The notes under the pieces: generated by a model
The model's input: only the letters and a program-made list of their open reading frames with translations
Databases searched by the model: none
What the model was told of the DNA's origin: nothing
Translations under genes and position numbers: made by a program
Part shown: positions 50,245 through 64,000 of the stretch, piece after piece
How positions within the stretch are numbered: the first letter of the stretch is position 1
How the letters are laid out: each line of letters starts with the position of its first letter
Assembly (NCBI GenBank): GCA_026413225.1
Contig: CM048552.1
Coordinates: 47,941,001 to 48,005,000, forward strand
Source: Otis tarda
Taxonomy: Eukaryota > Chordata > Aves > Otidiformes > Otididae
Direction of reading: 5' to 3'
DNA length: 64,000 nucleotides

Positions 50245-53200
50245 TGGTATTGCACATGCAGCTGTTTGGGGTTTATGTCTTTGGTTTTCTGAAAGAGCAG
50301 TGATGTTCCCAACTTCATCTGCACTTCCATCACAAATAGATCATAGTGCTTACTCGATCCCAGAGACCAGCTGGTAGTGCACAAGAATTAAAGAGCAGCA
50401 AGTCAGGAGGCAGGAAGATTTGTTAGTTATTAGAAATACCTAAACAATGAAATTGGTTACTAGTAAAGGTAAAATTTATGTCATTGACAATTCCCCAAGA
50501 CAATTTAGAAGAATATACATCAAGAATGTTTCTAAGGATGGTTGCTTCAGCCTTGGGACAGTGGACTGAACTAGGTGATACTTCAGGGTTCCTTGCTCTT
50601 GTTTCTTTGATATCTGTCATCCTGTTCTAAACACAATGCATGCAAGTAAAAACATAGTTTTGGTGTTTATTTTAGCATTATTTTATTTCCATTGCACAAA
50701 AAGTACTAGCAGGGAGCAGCTAGGAACACTGATTCCTTCCAGAAAGCCCAAGTCCTTGTGTGACAGCAACATGAAAAGAGAAAAAAATGTTATAGAATCA
50801 TTTAGTATTGAAACACATAGCAAAATAAAGGGTAGAAATATTATTTGAGAAGCAGTTACTATTTGCTATCAATAATAACCAGGGGACAATATTATGAAAC
50901 AAAGCTCTGAATTTTGTTTGCATAACCAAAGCTGGCTGTCATGTTCATGATTATTAAATGATAAAAAGATTTAAAGTATATAATAGCAACAGTCTTGAGG
51001 AACCTTTGATAAAGAAGTCAATAAGCCTGTATAAGCCTCTGGACATCTACAATTAGGTGAACTGAAGAAGATTAAATAACTAATGAGGGACAAAACACTG
51101 CAAGTATTTTTATGTGTTTGAAAATTAACTCCGTGTTTATTTAGCATATACTTTTGATGCTAGACTATTACTGTTATCATATATCTAACACTTACACAAG
51201 AAGAAAACATTAAAAAACAACAGCATTTGTTAGCCTCTGTATGTAGTATCTGGAGTAAGGAGCACGTATACTGAAACACTTTTTTTTTAAAAAAAAAACA
51301 ACCTATTTTTTCAACTTCTTTGGCTTTAATACCTGAAGAAGTGGACAACTTGTAAGTTTCATGGAAGTGTGATATGAATAGGCATAGCTAAATCTTATTC
51401 TCCCTTGTTTAATACAACACAGTCTCCTTCCCGACCTGCAGCAACCACCCTGCTTTCATTTTTAAGTAATTCTTGCTTAGTTATGGAGACAAAGTCCATC
51501 ATTAAAATCAGGAATATCGTTTTGCAAATTGGACAAAGATTATATAAAACAAGATCAAGGCCTCATTTGTGGTACTGAGTAAAACAGGGCTAGCTTTCAG
51601 CTGGAAAGTTCAGGCATGAACTGTGAGCCTCAGGTCTACAGCCTGCAAGGTTCTCCCTTAAATTTTTAAAAACTGTGTCTGTGTGGAACATCAGGGCATT
51701 TCTCAGTCTATAACTAACAGCCAGCATATGGTAAGCCATATTTAATTTTTTTTTTCATAACAATGAGAAATGTATTAAAACAAGAAATGTCAGCGGTTAA
51801 AAAGGTCTTGTATTTATGTAGCTTATGAACATTGTAGAAAGAGAACTGTTTATATTCTAAGAAAGAACTGGATTTAAATTAAAAATATTTTCTGGATGCA
51901 AGTCTGAACAGCATTCACAAGGATGTACTTTAAATAAAAGACCCTCAAATATAAATATTAATGCACTAGACTAATGTGTTGTCTACTACTCTGCCAAGGA
52001 ATATTATCATGACGGAAAGTAGACGGTTCTCCTTCTGCTAGGAACAGACTAAATCAGAACACTCCAAATATGAACACTAAGACAGACATAGAGAGAGAAT
52101 GACCTTGAAACTCTGAAACATAGTTTTGATACTCAGCTGCTTTCTCATGTCACACTGGGCACTGTAGAGCAATGATGTTCACCGGAGATGCCATTCTCTT
52201 TGTTTTCCAGAGTATGTGTGGACTACAGTAACCTCTCCAAAGTGAGGACTGCAATACCTGACCCTTTTGTGACTGAAATAAGCTAGGAGTATTTAAGCTA
52301 AGCCTGCCACAGAAATTCTTTTGGTTTTGGGGTAAATATTTAAAGGTCAGCAGTGTAAATATCTCCATTATAACTTGCTTTAAAAATAAAACACAAACAG
52401 GACTGTAATAATTTTTTTTTTCATACTTGTGAATGGGTATGCATAAAGTATAATTCCCATATATTTGTTTTAAAATGCGTCAAATGAGTTTCTAGTTATG
52501 ATAACTACCGGGTACAGAGCACTGGTATTGTCCTTAAGCAAGGAATTTCTGAAGTGCAAAGCCCTGGCCTCTGCTTTAAGGTTAAATCCAACCCAAATTT
52601 GGTACAAGGTCGAGTCCAACAAATAAGCTGCTCTTCTACTGAAGGTGACAAACAGGAGAATGAGGGAACAAGTATTGCCCATCTTGAAACATCTTTTTCT
52701 TGAAAAGCTAGTCCTGCTGATCAGCTCCTGCTCCCCCTGCATTGCCTCATACAGAATCATCTAAGAGAAGAACAGCAGATGTTCAGTGAATTGCATTTTC
52801 TGTCTATTGCTAATTTGATTTTAAAAAGGAAACAGGAAATCTATTATTTTGTTTAAAAGAAAAACACTCGTGCAGCCCCCCTCCCCATCTTTTTATTCAA
52901 ATGCCACAGATTAGAACTCTTCCTCCTCAGAAAAATAAATAAATAAATAAATATATCTGATTAATGTTTTCATTGATTTTTTTTTCCCTCTCCTTCTATA
53001 CTAGGACAGTTTCATGCATATATTTAAAGACCTAAAAAAAGAAAAAAACCAACCAAAAACCAAAATACCCAGGAAAAAATATACTAAGATTAATAGTTAA
53101 ATAATTTATTCAAAGTTTTGTCTTAGAATGAAATGAAAGTAATTGCAGTAGGAATCTGGAAAGCATCTCCTTACTGTTTTTATAAAATAAGATTTCCCAT

Positions 53201-56200
53201 TCATTTTAATGGTTTCCTCTCACTAAATGCTCAGCCCTGTATTCCAGTGCTTTTAGATGGAGAGAGCAAATGATCTAGGCAATTGTGAAATACATTAGTG
53301 ACTGCCAGACTCTCATCCCTGTAGAAAATGCTATTTTTGTATAGTTACAATGAAAATCAAAGTGCATTGTCGAGTTCATATCTGAGATCATCTCATACCT
53401 ACAGAGGCTTTAGACTCATGAAGGGAGCATAATTAAATTTAAGCTTAAAAAGTAAATAGGTTACAAAAATCACTACAGAAGTAAATGTAGAACAGTGTTA
53501 AGCAATGACTTTTAGAAGATTGTCAATGTGATCTTTTAAAAAAATCTATCCGTGCTAATAACTAACATATTATAAAAACATAATTAATATGTTTTATAGC
53601 AAGTAAGTATAATGCTGAAAATTCTACTATGGTGGAAATACACATTCTGGAATGAGTTACCAGCACAAATATTAAGGGAAAAAAAAACTATAACTAGATG
53701 TAGAGACTATACAAATAAAGCAGCAATGAGTTGAAGAAGAAATTATGTTTATAGAGTAGTTGTGCCCCATAATAGAGTACTATATTTGGTCTTTTTATAC
53801 AAGTTAAAAAATAATTTTAAAATACTGTAAAAATTAGGGAGGAGTATAGCAAGAAAACACAAAAAGAACTCTAATATCAGAAAACTACCCTATACTGAGA
53901 AGATCAGTCTGTTCACATTATTAAAAACGAGATCAAGCAATGATCTTTCATGTGGAAGAGCTTGGTTCATGCTATGCCTATGACTGAAACCTGAAGCAAT
54001 GTACTGTCTAAGTAAGAATAAGGGTCACGGTTTTAAAAGATAGTGTAATGACGTACTTAAAAGCCTTCCAACTCTTAGAGTTTTTATTGCCAAAACTGCA
54101 TGCTTTTATCAGTTATACTTTGGATAAATGCCAGTTATGATACCTGTAATGGAGTGATTAGTTTTGCAGTCTGTAAAACTCGTTGATCTAATAAGATTGT
54201 ATTATTTAGTTCATTTTTGTAACTGAAGTAAATATTTCTGTAGGAAATGTATAATGATCTCAAGAATTTATTGCTGATCATTGCAGTATTCTTCATGTCC
54301 CCATCATTTCTATATGTCACAATAGTCAAGGTATCATTCTCTTAGAAGACAGACATTAATTCATCTGTAATTCTGTTGTTCTACCTTACCTTTCTTCTCT
54401 GCTGTGAAAAGTGTATTTGATACTTTAATTCTAAGAATATGGGTGGGCTTTTTTTTTTCAAGTGAAGCTATGTACTAAATTACAACAGAGCCTTTCCACA
54501 GAAACAGTCTGCATATTCTCACTCTGTGGAAACATGAGAGAGCATATCCTTTAGAGAGAGAGGTAGCCTCCCTAGCATTTACCAGCATGTGCCTCAGGGT
54601 AAGAACATTGCATATGGGTAGTTCCTGAAGAGAAACTGATGTGGCAAAGATTCAAACATCGGTGTACCTTGGAATAACTTGTTTGTCTGCTCATGTCTTT
54701 AATTTTCTAATTTCAGGAATGTTTTCTAATGCATTTGTTCACATGCAATATGACAGCTACTACACTTACACAAATTTGAAGAGGATATATAGTATGAAAA
54801 ATACTTTTGATAAAATAAGAGAACAATTAGTACATTTTCATAAGTCTGAATCAACTAATCTAACAAGATTGCAACTTTTTTTTGTAAAACAGAAAAGAAA
54901 AAGAAAGCAACCATGTAAGCTGCATAAAATCAATGCAAAAGTAGATGTGAGAGCAAGATTTGCTCTTCAACCTCATTTTGCTTCTACGGTCCTTCTGGTA
55001 AAGAGAGGCATCTTCATTTCAATTTATGAATTTAAGATTTGTGCTGCTATCTTGCACTGTTTCTTTGTGGTGGATCAATTAGTCACCTTGAAATCAGAGT
55101 TGTAGATTTCCTTGCTGATTTTTTTTTTTGTTGTTTTTGAAAAATATGTCCTCTTTGGGCACCTGGAGTACTCCATTCATATACTTCATCTATCTACCTA
55201 CCTAACTCCTTTTGATTTGTGATTTTTTGAGCTACAGTATCCTACATCCTTCTGATATTACTAAGTAATTTCCTTCAGGCTTTTTTGCCTTTTAATGGAC
55301 TTACGTACTACAGATTCTGGATGTTAAGTGAATCTTTATTTTAAATGGATGATTGCTATTTGCTCATAATCATGCTTTTAAGCAGCATTATGGTCTTCAC
55401 TGAAGTCGCTTATATCATTCATTTCAATGTTTTCATTAATTAGTGTCCAGGAGATATTCGTTCCAGTCTTGTCTGCTGTAGAATTTTTATCTCTAAAATT
55501 AAGGCCTCTAATGTAGATTCACTTGCATGGAAGACACATAGCTTAGAGGTTTTAGGCATTTAATTAGATAACATAATTTAGAAAACACAAAATTTCTAAA
55601 ACTGATTTTAAAATATCACAGATTGCACAATTTTCAGCATAATACAATAATATTGTTGTTATCCCTAATGCCAATGTGACTTCAATGGTGTTAAGAAGGA
55701 GTACAGCAAAGGTCTAAGTTGGAAGAACATATTTCTGTGATCTTGCTTCAGATTATGGTCTGTCAAATGCAAAAATATTCCTGGGGAAATTCTGCAAATG
55801 TCACAAGGGTTGAGAGTTCACAGGTTTATTTGATTTATTGGACCTAGATTGTAAAGAGGCAGGGGAAAATGTGTTTGATGGTTCAAGGGAGGCAGTAATA
55901 TAGGGAACGTCTCTCGTAGGCCACAGAGTTTGTCAAGGCTCCACTGAACAGATTTGGAAATGCATTTTATAATGTTTTGGTTTCATAATCTGTGTAACTG
56001 TATACAGTGCAAGAAATATCTAATTGTTGCTTTTTTAACAATTTGGTGTTTGATAAAACATTTTGTTTGCTTTTGAATTGTTATTTATAGGTAAAGAATG
56101 AAAGTAAATTGTGGTTTTAGCAATTGTTTCAAATCAGCAGGAAGGCTTGTTAAAAGCCACTGTGAATATATTTCTGTGATATGAAAGGGAACATTCAGTT

Positions 56201-59200
56201 AGTCAAGGCCATTGAAGCCTAGCTTCTATCATTAAGAAGAAAGTCTTTGTTAAGCTTTTATAGACTATTTTAGAAGTATTATTGTTGAAAATGGTTGTCA
56301 GTAATACAGTATAAAACTTCACTTGCCAAAATACATATAGTTTAATTTTTCTTTACTTTTTACTTTTTTTTTTATTTACTTTTTTGCATTTAGTTAACAA
56401 TTCTGTTTTCAGATGTAAGCCTTTTAATGTTAATTGTTTAAATGCCTAAAAGGATTTAAGCTTATTTTATTATGTCAATTTTCAAGTGGTTGATATGGAA
56501 ATAGTCTAATACTTACTGTTGGCACTGCTGTGTAAGCAGTATTTTTTTCTAATATAGCAATGGGAAATCAACTGACGTTTAGATAACTCTACAGGAGATT
56601 ATAATGACTGAACGGACAAGATGTCCTGTTTAAGAGCCTCACTTGTGAATCTCAAGTGCCAAATCTGTCTCTCACAATTAAAATGCGTTGCTAAAGAAAC
56701 TTCTATACAATTTTGTTTTCTTATCTGTACAGAAGAAATGTCTGGATTAGAGAGGCTTGAGGAAAGACTTGAAGAGAAACGACTGTTGCATTTGGGGACA
56801 TTTTGTCACTTTAAAAGACACATGCTAGTTCTGGCCTGGATGTGAAGTCAGAAAGGGAGTTGAAAGCTTTTTCAAACAGATTGAGCTGCTGAGGTCTAAT
56901 GAGATGGCTGTGGGAAAGGCACTGATACCACAGGATAGTTCAACTTCCTGTCCCATCAAGGAAAACAACTAGCTTTCAGCCCAGTCAGTCTTCAAGGGAA
57001 CAACAAATAGTTCCTCTTATCAATCCTCATCAACTCATTCATTTCCTAGAAGGGCAGAAAAAGCACTAGCAACTGCCAAAACTTTTGGGGCATGGTGGAG
57101 AGAAAATTGGCTCTCCAGGGTATAAATGCAAAATCTCAGCCTGTTTCAACCAAATTAACAATGCAGGCTGGCAAAGTAATGAATCATTGCCTATGATTAT
57201 GGATAACAAGGTAATCCATTTTGTAGCACAGGGAATTCTCATCCTACATCTTCATTGCACTTTAGCTTTATTAGTATTTTAAATTCAAAATGTATTTAAC
57301 TGTTTTTCTTTTTCATTTTGATCAAAAAGGACATTAAAATGCCTTTGTAGCCAACACTGCTGCGTCTGCATTCCCATGCATATTAGAAGAACTGTCATTA
57401 CATTCCCATCCAGCAATGCCTCTTCTATATTCTTATTTACCTTAGATACTATTAGATCTATGTCTGCCAATGCATTTTGCAAACTGCTTTGGAAAGCATT
57501 TTCCAGACTTCTGCCTTTAACTTATTTTCTGCTGTGCCAGTAATAATTCTTATTCCATCTACTCCAACAGGTATCCCATCCTTAGCTCTAGTATGGGAGC
57601 ACCTGCTGCTAAAAACTGCAGCCATCAGCTGATACAAACGTGAGTTTACATATTTGAATGTGAATACAAACAAAAACCTTAAGAAGTAGTGAATACCTAT
57701 TGAAAATTTAAATAAGGAAGGTATTGCACCTATCTAGCCAATATCTTAATTGGCTTTTTGAATTGTATTTATGTAGACAAATGAAAAGGATAAAATTCTT
57801 GCATAACTTAAAAAAAAAAAAAGTCTGTTATAAGTATAGCGTGACATGGCAAAGGTAACTCAGGAAAAAATTCTTTCTACTTCGGTATCAAGAACTTCAC
57901 CAAACATTTTCTTGATTATTGTGGCAATTATACCAGTTTACATGTTAACTAGATCTAGCTCACCAAAGAAAAAGTATATTGTACCCATTTTGACGTGATA
58001 AGGAAAATTTGGTGGCACCTAAGTCTAATATATAGCAAGAGAAAACAGAAATGTAATAGGAAATCTACAGGTGTAAAACTTGCATGTCTCTGCTAAATAG
58101 TGTTTTTCATTTCAAAACTAATCTCATCTAAGGAAGAATCACTAAAAGCCTCACTTAAGTGTTTTAAGGATTTGCAGAAGGGGAGGAAAAATGTTTTAAA
58201 AACAAAGCAGTTTATCCTAGATTAAAAAAAAAAAAAAATCAGATCAAGCAGAAATGAAATTTTTCATTGTTTTTAATTTGCCAAATTTTATCTCTTCATT
58301 TTTCCTTCCTAGTTCAATATGAACGTACCCTTGAATTCCTCTTTATTTTTCTGTGATGTCTGTTCCGTTAGTGATAATGCTGATTTCTTCTCTTGTTTAA
58401 TGCCTGCATGCTCAATTTTAAAGTAAGATAGCGAGAGCTAGATCTGTATGTTTCTTTCTAAGCCCTTTTTCACTTATTTTTTCTCTGTAGTTGTTGGCAA
58501 TACTAGAAAAAAAAAAAAAAAGCTGTAGTATCCAAAGTTCTTGGATTCACACATATCTTTGGTTAAGGTATTTTTTATTTACTATAGAACTAGGTATACA
58601 AACATTATAGAAACCTTAGCAACATTTTCAGTAATTTATTTCCAGTATCTAAATTTACCTAACTTCCTGACTTTTATTCTGCTCCTTATGTATTGTTATC
58701 CCTGCAGTTGTTTCTTGGCCATATATAAATCCGTTCAAAATACTATTAATATTATTTTCAAAACTTACTATTTCCAGCTTTTAAATTCTTCCATGAGTGG
58801 CATTATCAACTCATCACATTTTACAGCATCAGGAATAAGCTTACCATTCTTATTTTGAATACTTTTCACAATTTTGATCCTAATTATTAAATAATAAATC
58901 TTACATCTTATCAGGTTTCCTAGCCCTGCTGCTCTGCAAGTGGTATTACTTTGACTCTGTTACTCAGTTTTCCCGTTTCCTTATAATTGCTTCACAAGCT
59001 GTCTCAAAAAGTTACACTGCCCCGCTTCACACCAAAGATTATCCAGTTCCTTAATATTATATGCTTGCCTAAATCTTAAAAAAATACATTTACAACTCTG
59101 TGAAAGTGTATGTAACTAATCCTTGCATTATTAGGGCATTTTATTGAAAGTGGGTTTTGGTAGAAATCTACTTTTAACTAAAAAAGAACCATAAAACATA

Positions 59201-62200
59201 TTTTGCTTTTCCTAGAGATTTGCAACTTTTCATCAAGCAACTGAACTCTTCCAAATCACACAAATTTACGATGAGTATTTCAGAATTTGAATTTCTGAAT
59301 CCTCTTGACTTTTGGAGATGGTTGCCAGTTTTGAAGGTCAAGCTACAAAGGAAGACAACTAAAAAGCAGCTATCACTTTTTGAAGTTGATTAAGATAGTG
59401 TGAAGTACTCTTTCACTGACCAAGATATGTTTAAGAGAAAGAAGGACAAAGTATCAGAAGCAGAAAACTGGATGCACAAGTGAGACGGGATCAGATCAGG
59501 AATCATGAGCTACAGAGACAGAGATCAAAAACACCCTAAGGATCTCTAATCTGAGATCAAAGAAGTGTTTCAAACTGCTGAGGAAAATGAGACAGGGGAA
59601 AGCATGTAGGTGTTTTATCTAGATTTGTATACTTACCCTAATGTAGAAGGTGTAGAGGTTTGGTATCCTTTATAGAGCCTGGGAGGTTGTTTGCTGCAGC
59701 TATCATTTGCCCTGGAGAAGTGTACTAGCCCTCTTGGGTTTTCTTTTTGTTCTTTTTATTTTATTTTTTTTTTTCCTACGGGTAGTCAATTCTAGTCTAA
59801 TGATTGCAGTGCTGTAATATTGTGTGATCTGTGTTCTGGAGAGAATAATGATGAAGACTGCATTTCACAATATCACATAGTGGTGGACGGAAACAAGGAC
59901 TCATCAGATCTAGCACTGAGGAAGGGACTTCAGTGTGGCAGGACCTAAACAGAGCAGTCTGATGAATATGCTTTTGAGAAAGTAGCATCAAAGCTCATTT
60001 GTCTCTATATATTTGTGGTAGTCCTTTATACATGGGCCTCAGTCTAGATTGCTGCTACCCTGACCGTTATTGCTATACTTCTTCTGGAGAGGAAAAAAAA
60101 AAAAAAGATCCCAAGCCACCAAACCTGGGAATTTTTGTTGGACAATTTTAATTTCTCTGAAATATTACTGAAGCAGTATCCCAGAAAGCTCCAGAGGTGA
60201 TTCAATATTTTAATTTCTTCTTTTCAAACAGAATTGAATGAGACTGTTCATTCAGCACATCCTCCATTTTATTTGAAAACGTGTATTTAAAAAAAAAAAA
60301 CCAATCAGGTATCATTTTCAACCATTCTTTCTATTTGCAGGAGAGATTTACTAGCCCTCAGGAATTCCAACACTCATTTTAGCAGCTGTTAGATATGAAA
60401 GAGTAAGAAACTTGTCAGAACAGATGAGATGAGGATGAAATTCCCTCAATCTGTTTTAACCTGTGGAATCACCTTTTGCTTGATAGCAATCTCTCTGTGA
60501 TTTAGAAAGAGACTATAGTTTGTAGTAGTTTGAGCCCTTATCCAGCAGCCATGATCTCCTAAGTTCTACCTGGGCTGTAAAACTGACTTGCTGTTAAGTC
60601 TTATTTAAGCAATTTCTGTGGATGTTTCCAGATATCAAGTCCTATATCACTGGAATATTGTAAGACAGATAATGTGTGTTTGCAATGTATGCTGAAACTG
60701 TAAAGGGACATGTATATAATCTCTGTGCCTTATGGTACATGTCAACTAGGAGGATCAGCTTAAGTAACTGTTTCACAAATATTTTGTAAGTTTTGGAGCA
60801 TATAACTAGAAAAAAAAATAAGAACCCCTTTTTGAAACTGAAATAGCTGCATGACTTTCTGGGAAAGAGATTAATTTACTTCACTATTGATCTAATTGAC
60901 AAGACATTTCTGCCTTGGAAAAAAATATCTAAAACCAACAGCATTATGCTATATTCTGTCTACTAGTAATTCAGATAGCCTTTTGTAAGTTATTTAATTT
61001 CCTATTTCATTTATTTGAATAGAAAAAAAAATCATACTTCTAATAGTCCCACTTATATCAGTCCAGTTACATTAAAGAACTTGCATGTCACAGTTTAATA
61101 TTTTATACACAACCAGTAACACTCTGCAGCATTTCATTTTGGTGTGTGACAACACTATTGCACTCTTAAAGGAACTCTTAGCAATGGCTTAGAGAAGGCT
61201 GGAAAATCTTCAAATGCTGAAGAAAGTCACATCATGATGCTTTGAAAATGTTTTCGTAACTGCTAAGTTTGTCACTATACCGATAAGCTTGCACATTTTT
61301 AGAAAAGTTTTCCTTTTTGTTTCATTTACGAGCTCATAATAATATAAAAATTTATAGTAGGAATTAGAACTCCTTTCTGTTATGACTTCTTTCTCTTTCT
61401 TTATATCCCATGTTATACTGCAACGATGTGGACCAAAATTGTTCATTAGAAATTCCAAACCAACAGAAATGTGTGTGCTTAATATTGAAGTTTACTATAT
61501 CAACACTAAAAAACTCCAGTCCTGGAACTGTTTCCAAACCAGTTCTTTAACTACAGCCAGAAATATACTCAGTTTCCAAAAATTATAGCTACATGTCTGA
61601 AAGAATGAAAAAAACCTTTGGAAGCATATATGAAAGAGTTTGTTATGATCATTAAATGATTAAATTATCATCATTAAATATATTAAGTGCTTTGAGTAAA
61701 TCACTTTTCAAAATTACATTGACTAGACAATGGCATGGCGTTCCAAAGGTATTCCAGGATAAATTAACTGCTTCACACATTTATAGCAAGCTTCTGAACT
61801 AAGATCAGAAGTGAAATAAAGAAGATCAGAGGTTTCCATAGTTTAATTCTGTTAAGATATTTATCTTCTAGTAACAGATTCAGATCTCTCATGGCACTCT
61901 TTGAAAAGTTCTCTACAAGTATATCATTCTCATATTTAAAGTATTACTGAATGTACTTATTCATGAATTTGACAGTTTTGATGTATTGCAGGCAAGTCAA
62001 ACTGTTGTTGAACAGGACGATATCTGACTTATTGATTGTCTAAATTACCCAAAAGTTTAACCATCACTACTGCTCCTTATTCAGAAGAATGTATTAGTGC
62101 AGAAGCACCCTACAGATTTGGGCCTTTCTTAAATGCCTTTGCCCCATTCCACAGAATGTGTAAGCAGTAGAAATCAGCTTTTTAACGATTAAGTCCTTTG

Positions 62201-64000
62201 TCTGATTTGACAGGCTGTTCTTGTTAGAATCTTTGTGCTGTCTGAATGGGTGGGTGTTCAGAACGAAATACCATTAATGTTTTACAAAACATAAATTATT
62301 AGTGTGCTAATCTGTGTATCTTCCTTTTATAGATAGCATAAAATATACTGAGGAATACTGGTGATTACTGAGTTTTCAGTTTGATGTCTGTGGAAGTACA
62401 TCATGTTCGTAGAGGGAACTTGCATAATTGTTTGGATGTCTAAATTTGAGTCAGCAAAAAATTGCTGAGAAATTACATGTAGAGTTGATCATTAAATATA
62501 TTTTTAATGTTATTTTTTAGTATTATTTTTAGATGACAGCATTAAGTTTGTATTATATACATGTGTTTAAAACTACAGACTTACCCTTTGATATTATAAC
62601 GATCTTCTTGCTTTGAAAACACTTCTTGTAGAGAGCTGTCACCATTATGATTTTCTTCAGATAGCTATTGAAATAATAAAAGATGTAAGCCCAAAACATA
62701 GTATAAGTTTACATATATAACATTGGGTTTCATTAATTGGCTGTCACCCGAAATGGAGAACAGTAAGAAGATATACTATATTTCTTTTTTAATCAACCGT
62801 TAGCACTTTCCTCTCTTTTAACATTTTCTGCTTTAAACTTGTCTGTTGCTTATGCCTTCTGTGTTATACTTTTCTTGTATTTTATTCAAGTGTCTTCCTT
62901 TGCACAGGGCAGCTTCTCAGCCGCAAGTTCTTCTCCTGTTCCTACAATGTCTTCTAAAACCCCACTTCTTTATTGCACTGAGAAAACAGGAAACATCAGA
63001 TCAAGATAGCTAGTCCAAATTCAATTTATCCTCCCTTCCTCCTCTATTAATATATATTAGATGATATAGTCTTTAATTAGTTATATTTTCCCTCTTCCTT
63101 CAGTGTGTAGGATGGTTGATATCTCTAAAAGCAGCCACTCAGTATTTTATTCAGTATATGCTTCATTACAGTAAATGGGACTATTTCTAGGCTCCTAGGA
63201 AAGAACTCAAGGTTCTAAAACTTGATTTATGTACGTGCCTAAGCATGACATCCTAGAAATCTCCCTCAGGTCCTTAAAAAAAACCTGTAGCAGCAAAAAC
63301 TGATCATGGGGAACTCTCTACAGAGCATGGTGGTTTTCAGGGCTCCTGAAGGAACTAAGTTGTTTGGGTTTTTTTTTTAATTCTGTAGTGCATATTTACT
63401 ACAGCCACTTCAAGAGGCACAAGCTCACCCTGCTCCCATTCCAAAGGAAGCAAAGGCAGGAGCCCGCGTAACTGACTGTACCACCAAACCCCATCAGCTC
63501 TCCTGCGAGGTCGAGTTTGTTACCCAGGCTCTGCCTTTTTCACAAGGTCATATGGCTCTTGGATAGCTCAAGGCAGTTCACCTTGTGTTTGCATTTGCTG
63601 AGTAATAAGATAGCTTCCGAATGCCAGAGCTATATTGTGCAAGTACAGACTTTGAGAGCTGACTCTGCCGTGAGGGTCTGGCAATTTGTATCAGCCTGGT
63701 CAGTTCCTTCTGGTATGAAAATGTAACTCTTTTTCTCCCTTCTGAGTAGAGGCAGATGTGGTCCCTTCCATCATGAATTATCCTATGGTCCTTTGCCTTC
63801 TATTACTACTAATTCTGGAGAACAGGAAAGACTGGAGTACACCTTTTAGCTTCAGGTTTTCTGAAGGCTTCTCCTTGCTAAGCATACTATTTTTATAGAC
63901 ACCAGTCTAGAAAACCTAGTTTTCTCTGTACATTGTTTGGTGATACTGAACACAAATTGCCTTGCATCATAGAAGCTGCAGGTAAAGCATCACACACAGG
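50245..64000. other. 13.8 kb of A+T-rich DNA without a supported gene
   Basis: No CR1 tail, LTR or coding exon was recognised. The longest frame (54,641-55,105 plus, 154 codons) is Lys-, Phe- and Ile-rich in A+T-rich DNA and has no recognisable domain. Two overlapping minus-strand frames at 57,673-57,285 are noted under findings. Several A and T runs of 12-15 nt are present. Confidence 0.4.
52933..52952. repeat. (AAAT)5 microsatellite
   Basis: Five uninterrupted AAAT units. Length polymorphism is likely. Confidence 0.9.

Noticed and set aside
54641-55105. 154-codon plus-strand frame
   Set aside because: Lys/Phe/Ile-rich composition in A+T-rich DNA, no domain, no promoter or splice context.
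1-64000. Search for CRISPR arrays, tRNA or rRNA genes, and bacterial-type operons
   Set aside because: No regularly spaced repeats, tRNA internal promoter boxes with cloverleaf pairing, or tightly packed gene runs were seen.

Overview
The window looks like a piece of bird chromosome. It carries several truncated CR1 LINE copies with the family's octamer-type 3' tail (read here as catagaat repeats, because every copy is on the minus strand), and one endogenous retrovirus fragment whose LTR (tgttgtggtttaacccc... end) I recognise as a common avian type. The background is A+T rich, with long T and A tracts and one strong CpG island. This is accessory or intronic/intergenic vertebrate DNA. No bacterial-type genes, operons, CRISPR arrays or intact protein-coding genes are visible.

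Layout. 1-13.6 kb: A+T-rich single-copy-looking DNA with a perfect 17-bp hairpin near 7.25 kb and a second, smaller CpG-enriched patch at 10.13-10.64 kb containing two splice-donor-like sites on the minus strand. 13.6-15.2 kb: a CpG island with a minus-strand TATA box, a plausible first exon ending in a GTGAGT donor, a consensus Sp1 GC box and a G-quadruplex motif. This is the best candidate for a gene start, reading leftward; the gene could not be identified and no downstream coding exon is certain. 15.2-32.2 kb: A+T-rich DNA with no supported gene.

32.2-40 kb is the repeat-rich core. It holds an AT-rich simple region, a CR1 copy (32.71-33.41 kb), a short CR1 3' end (36.31-36.45 kb), an ERV fragment (36.49-38.74 kb: RNase H and reverse transcriptase remnants, leader, primer-binding site, 5' LTR) and an old decayed CR1-type ORF2 (38.76-39.88 kb). 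The ERV probably inserted into the old CR1; later deletions removed most of both. 40-45.9 kb shows nothing supported. 45.95-46.37 kb is pyrimidine rich. Two further CR1 copies lie at 47.68-48.55 and 49.66-50.24 kb, the first with an internal microsatellite-type expansion. 50.2-64 kb is again A+T-rich with only a short AAAT repeat and no supported gene.

All the retroelements are broken and all lie on the same strand. I saw no undescribed biological system. The observations most worth a second look are the leftward TATA/CpG-island promoter with a possible internal alternative promoter, the nested CR1/ERV composite, the hairpin, and the shared orientation of the retroelements.
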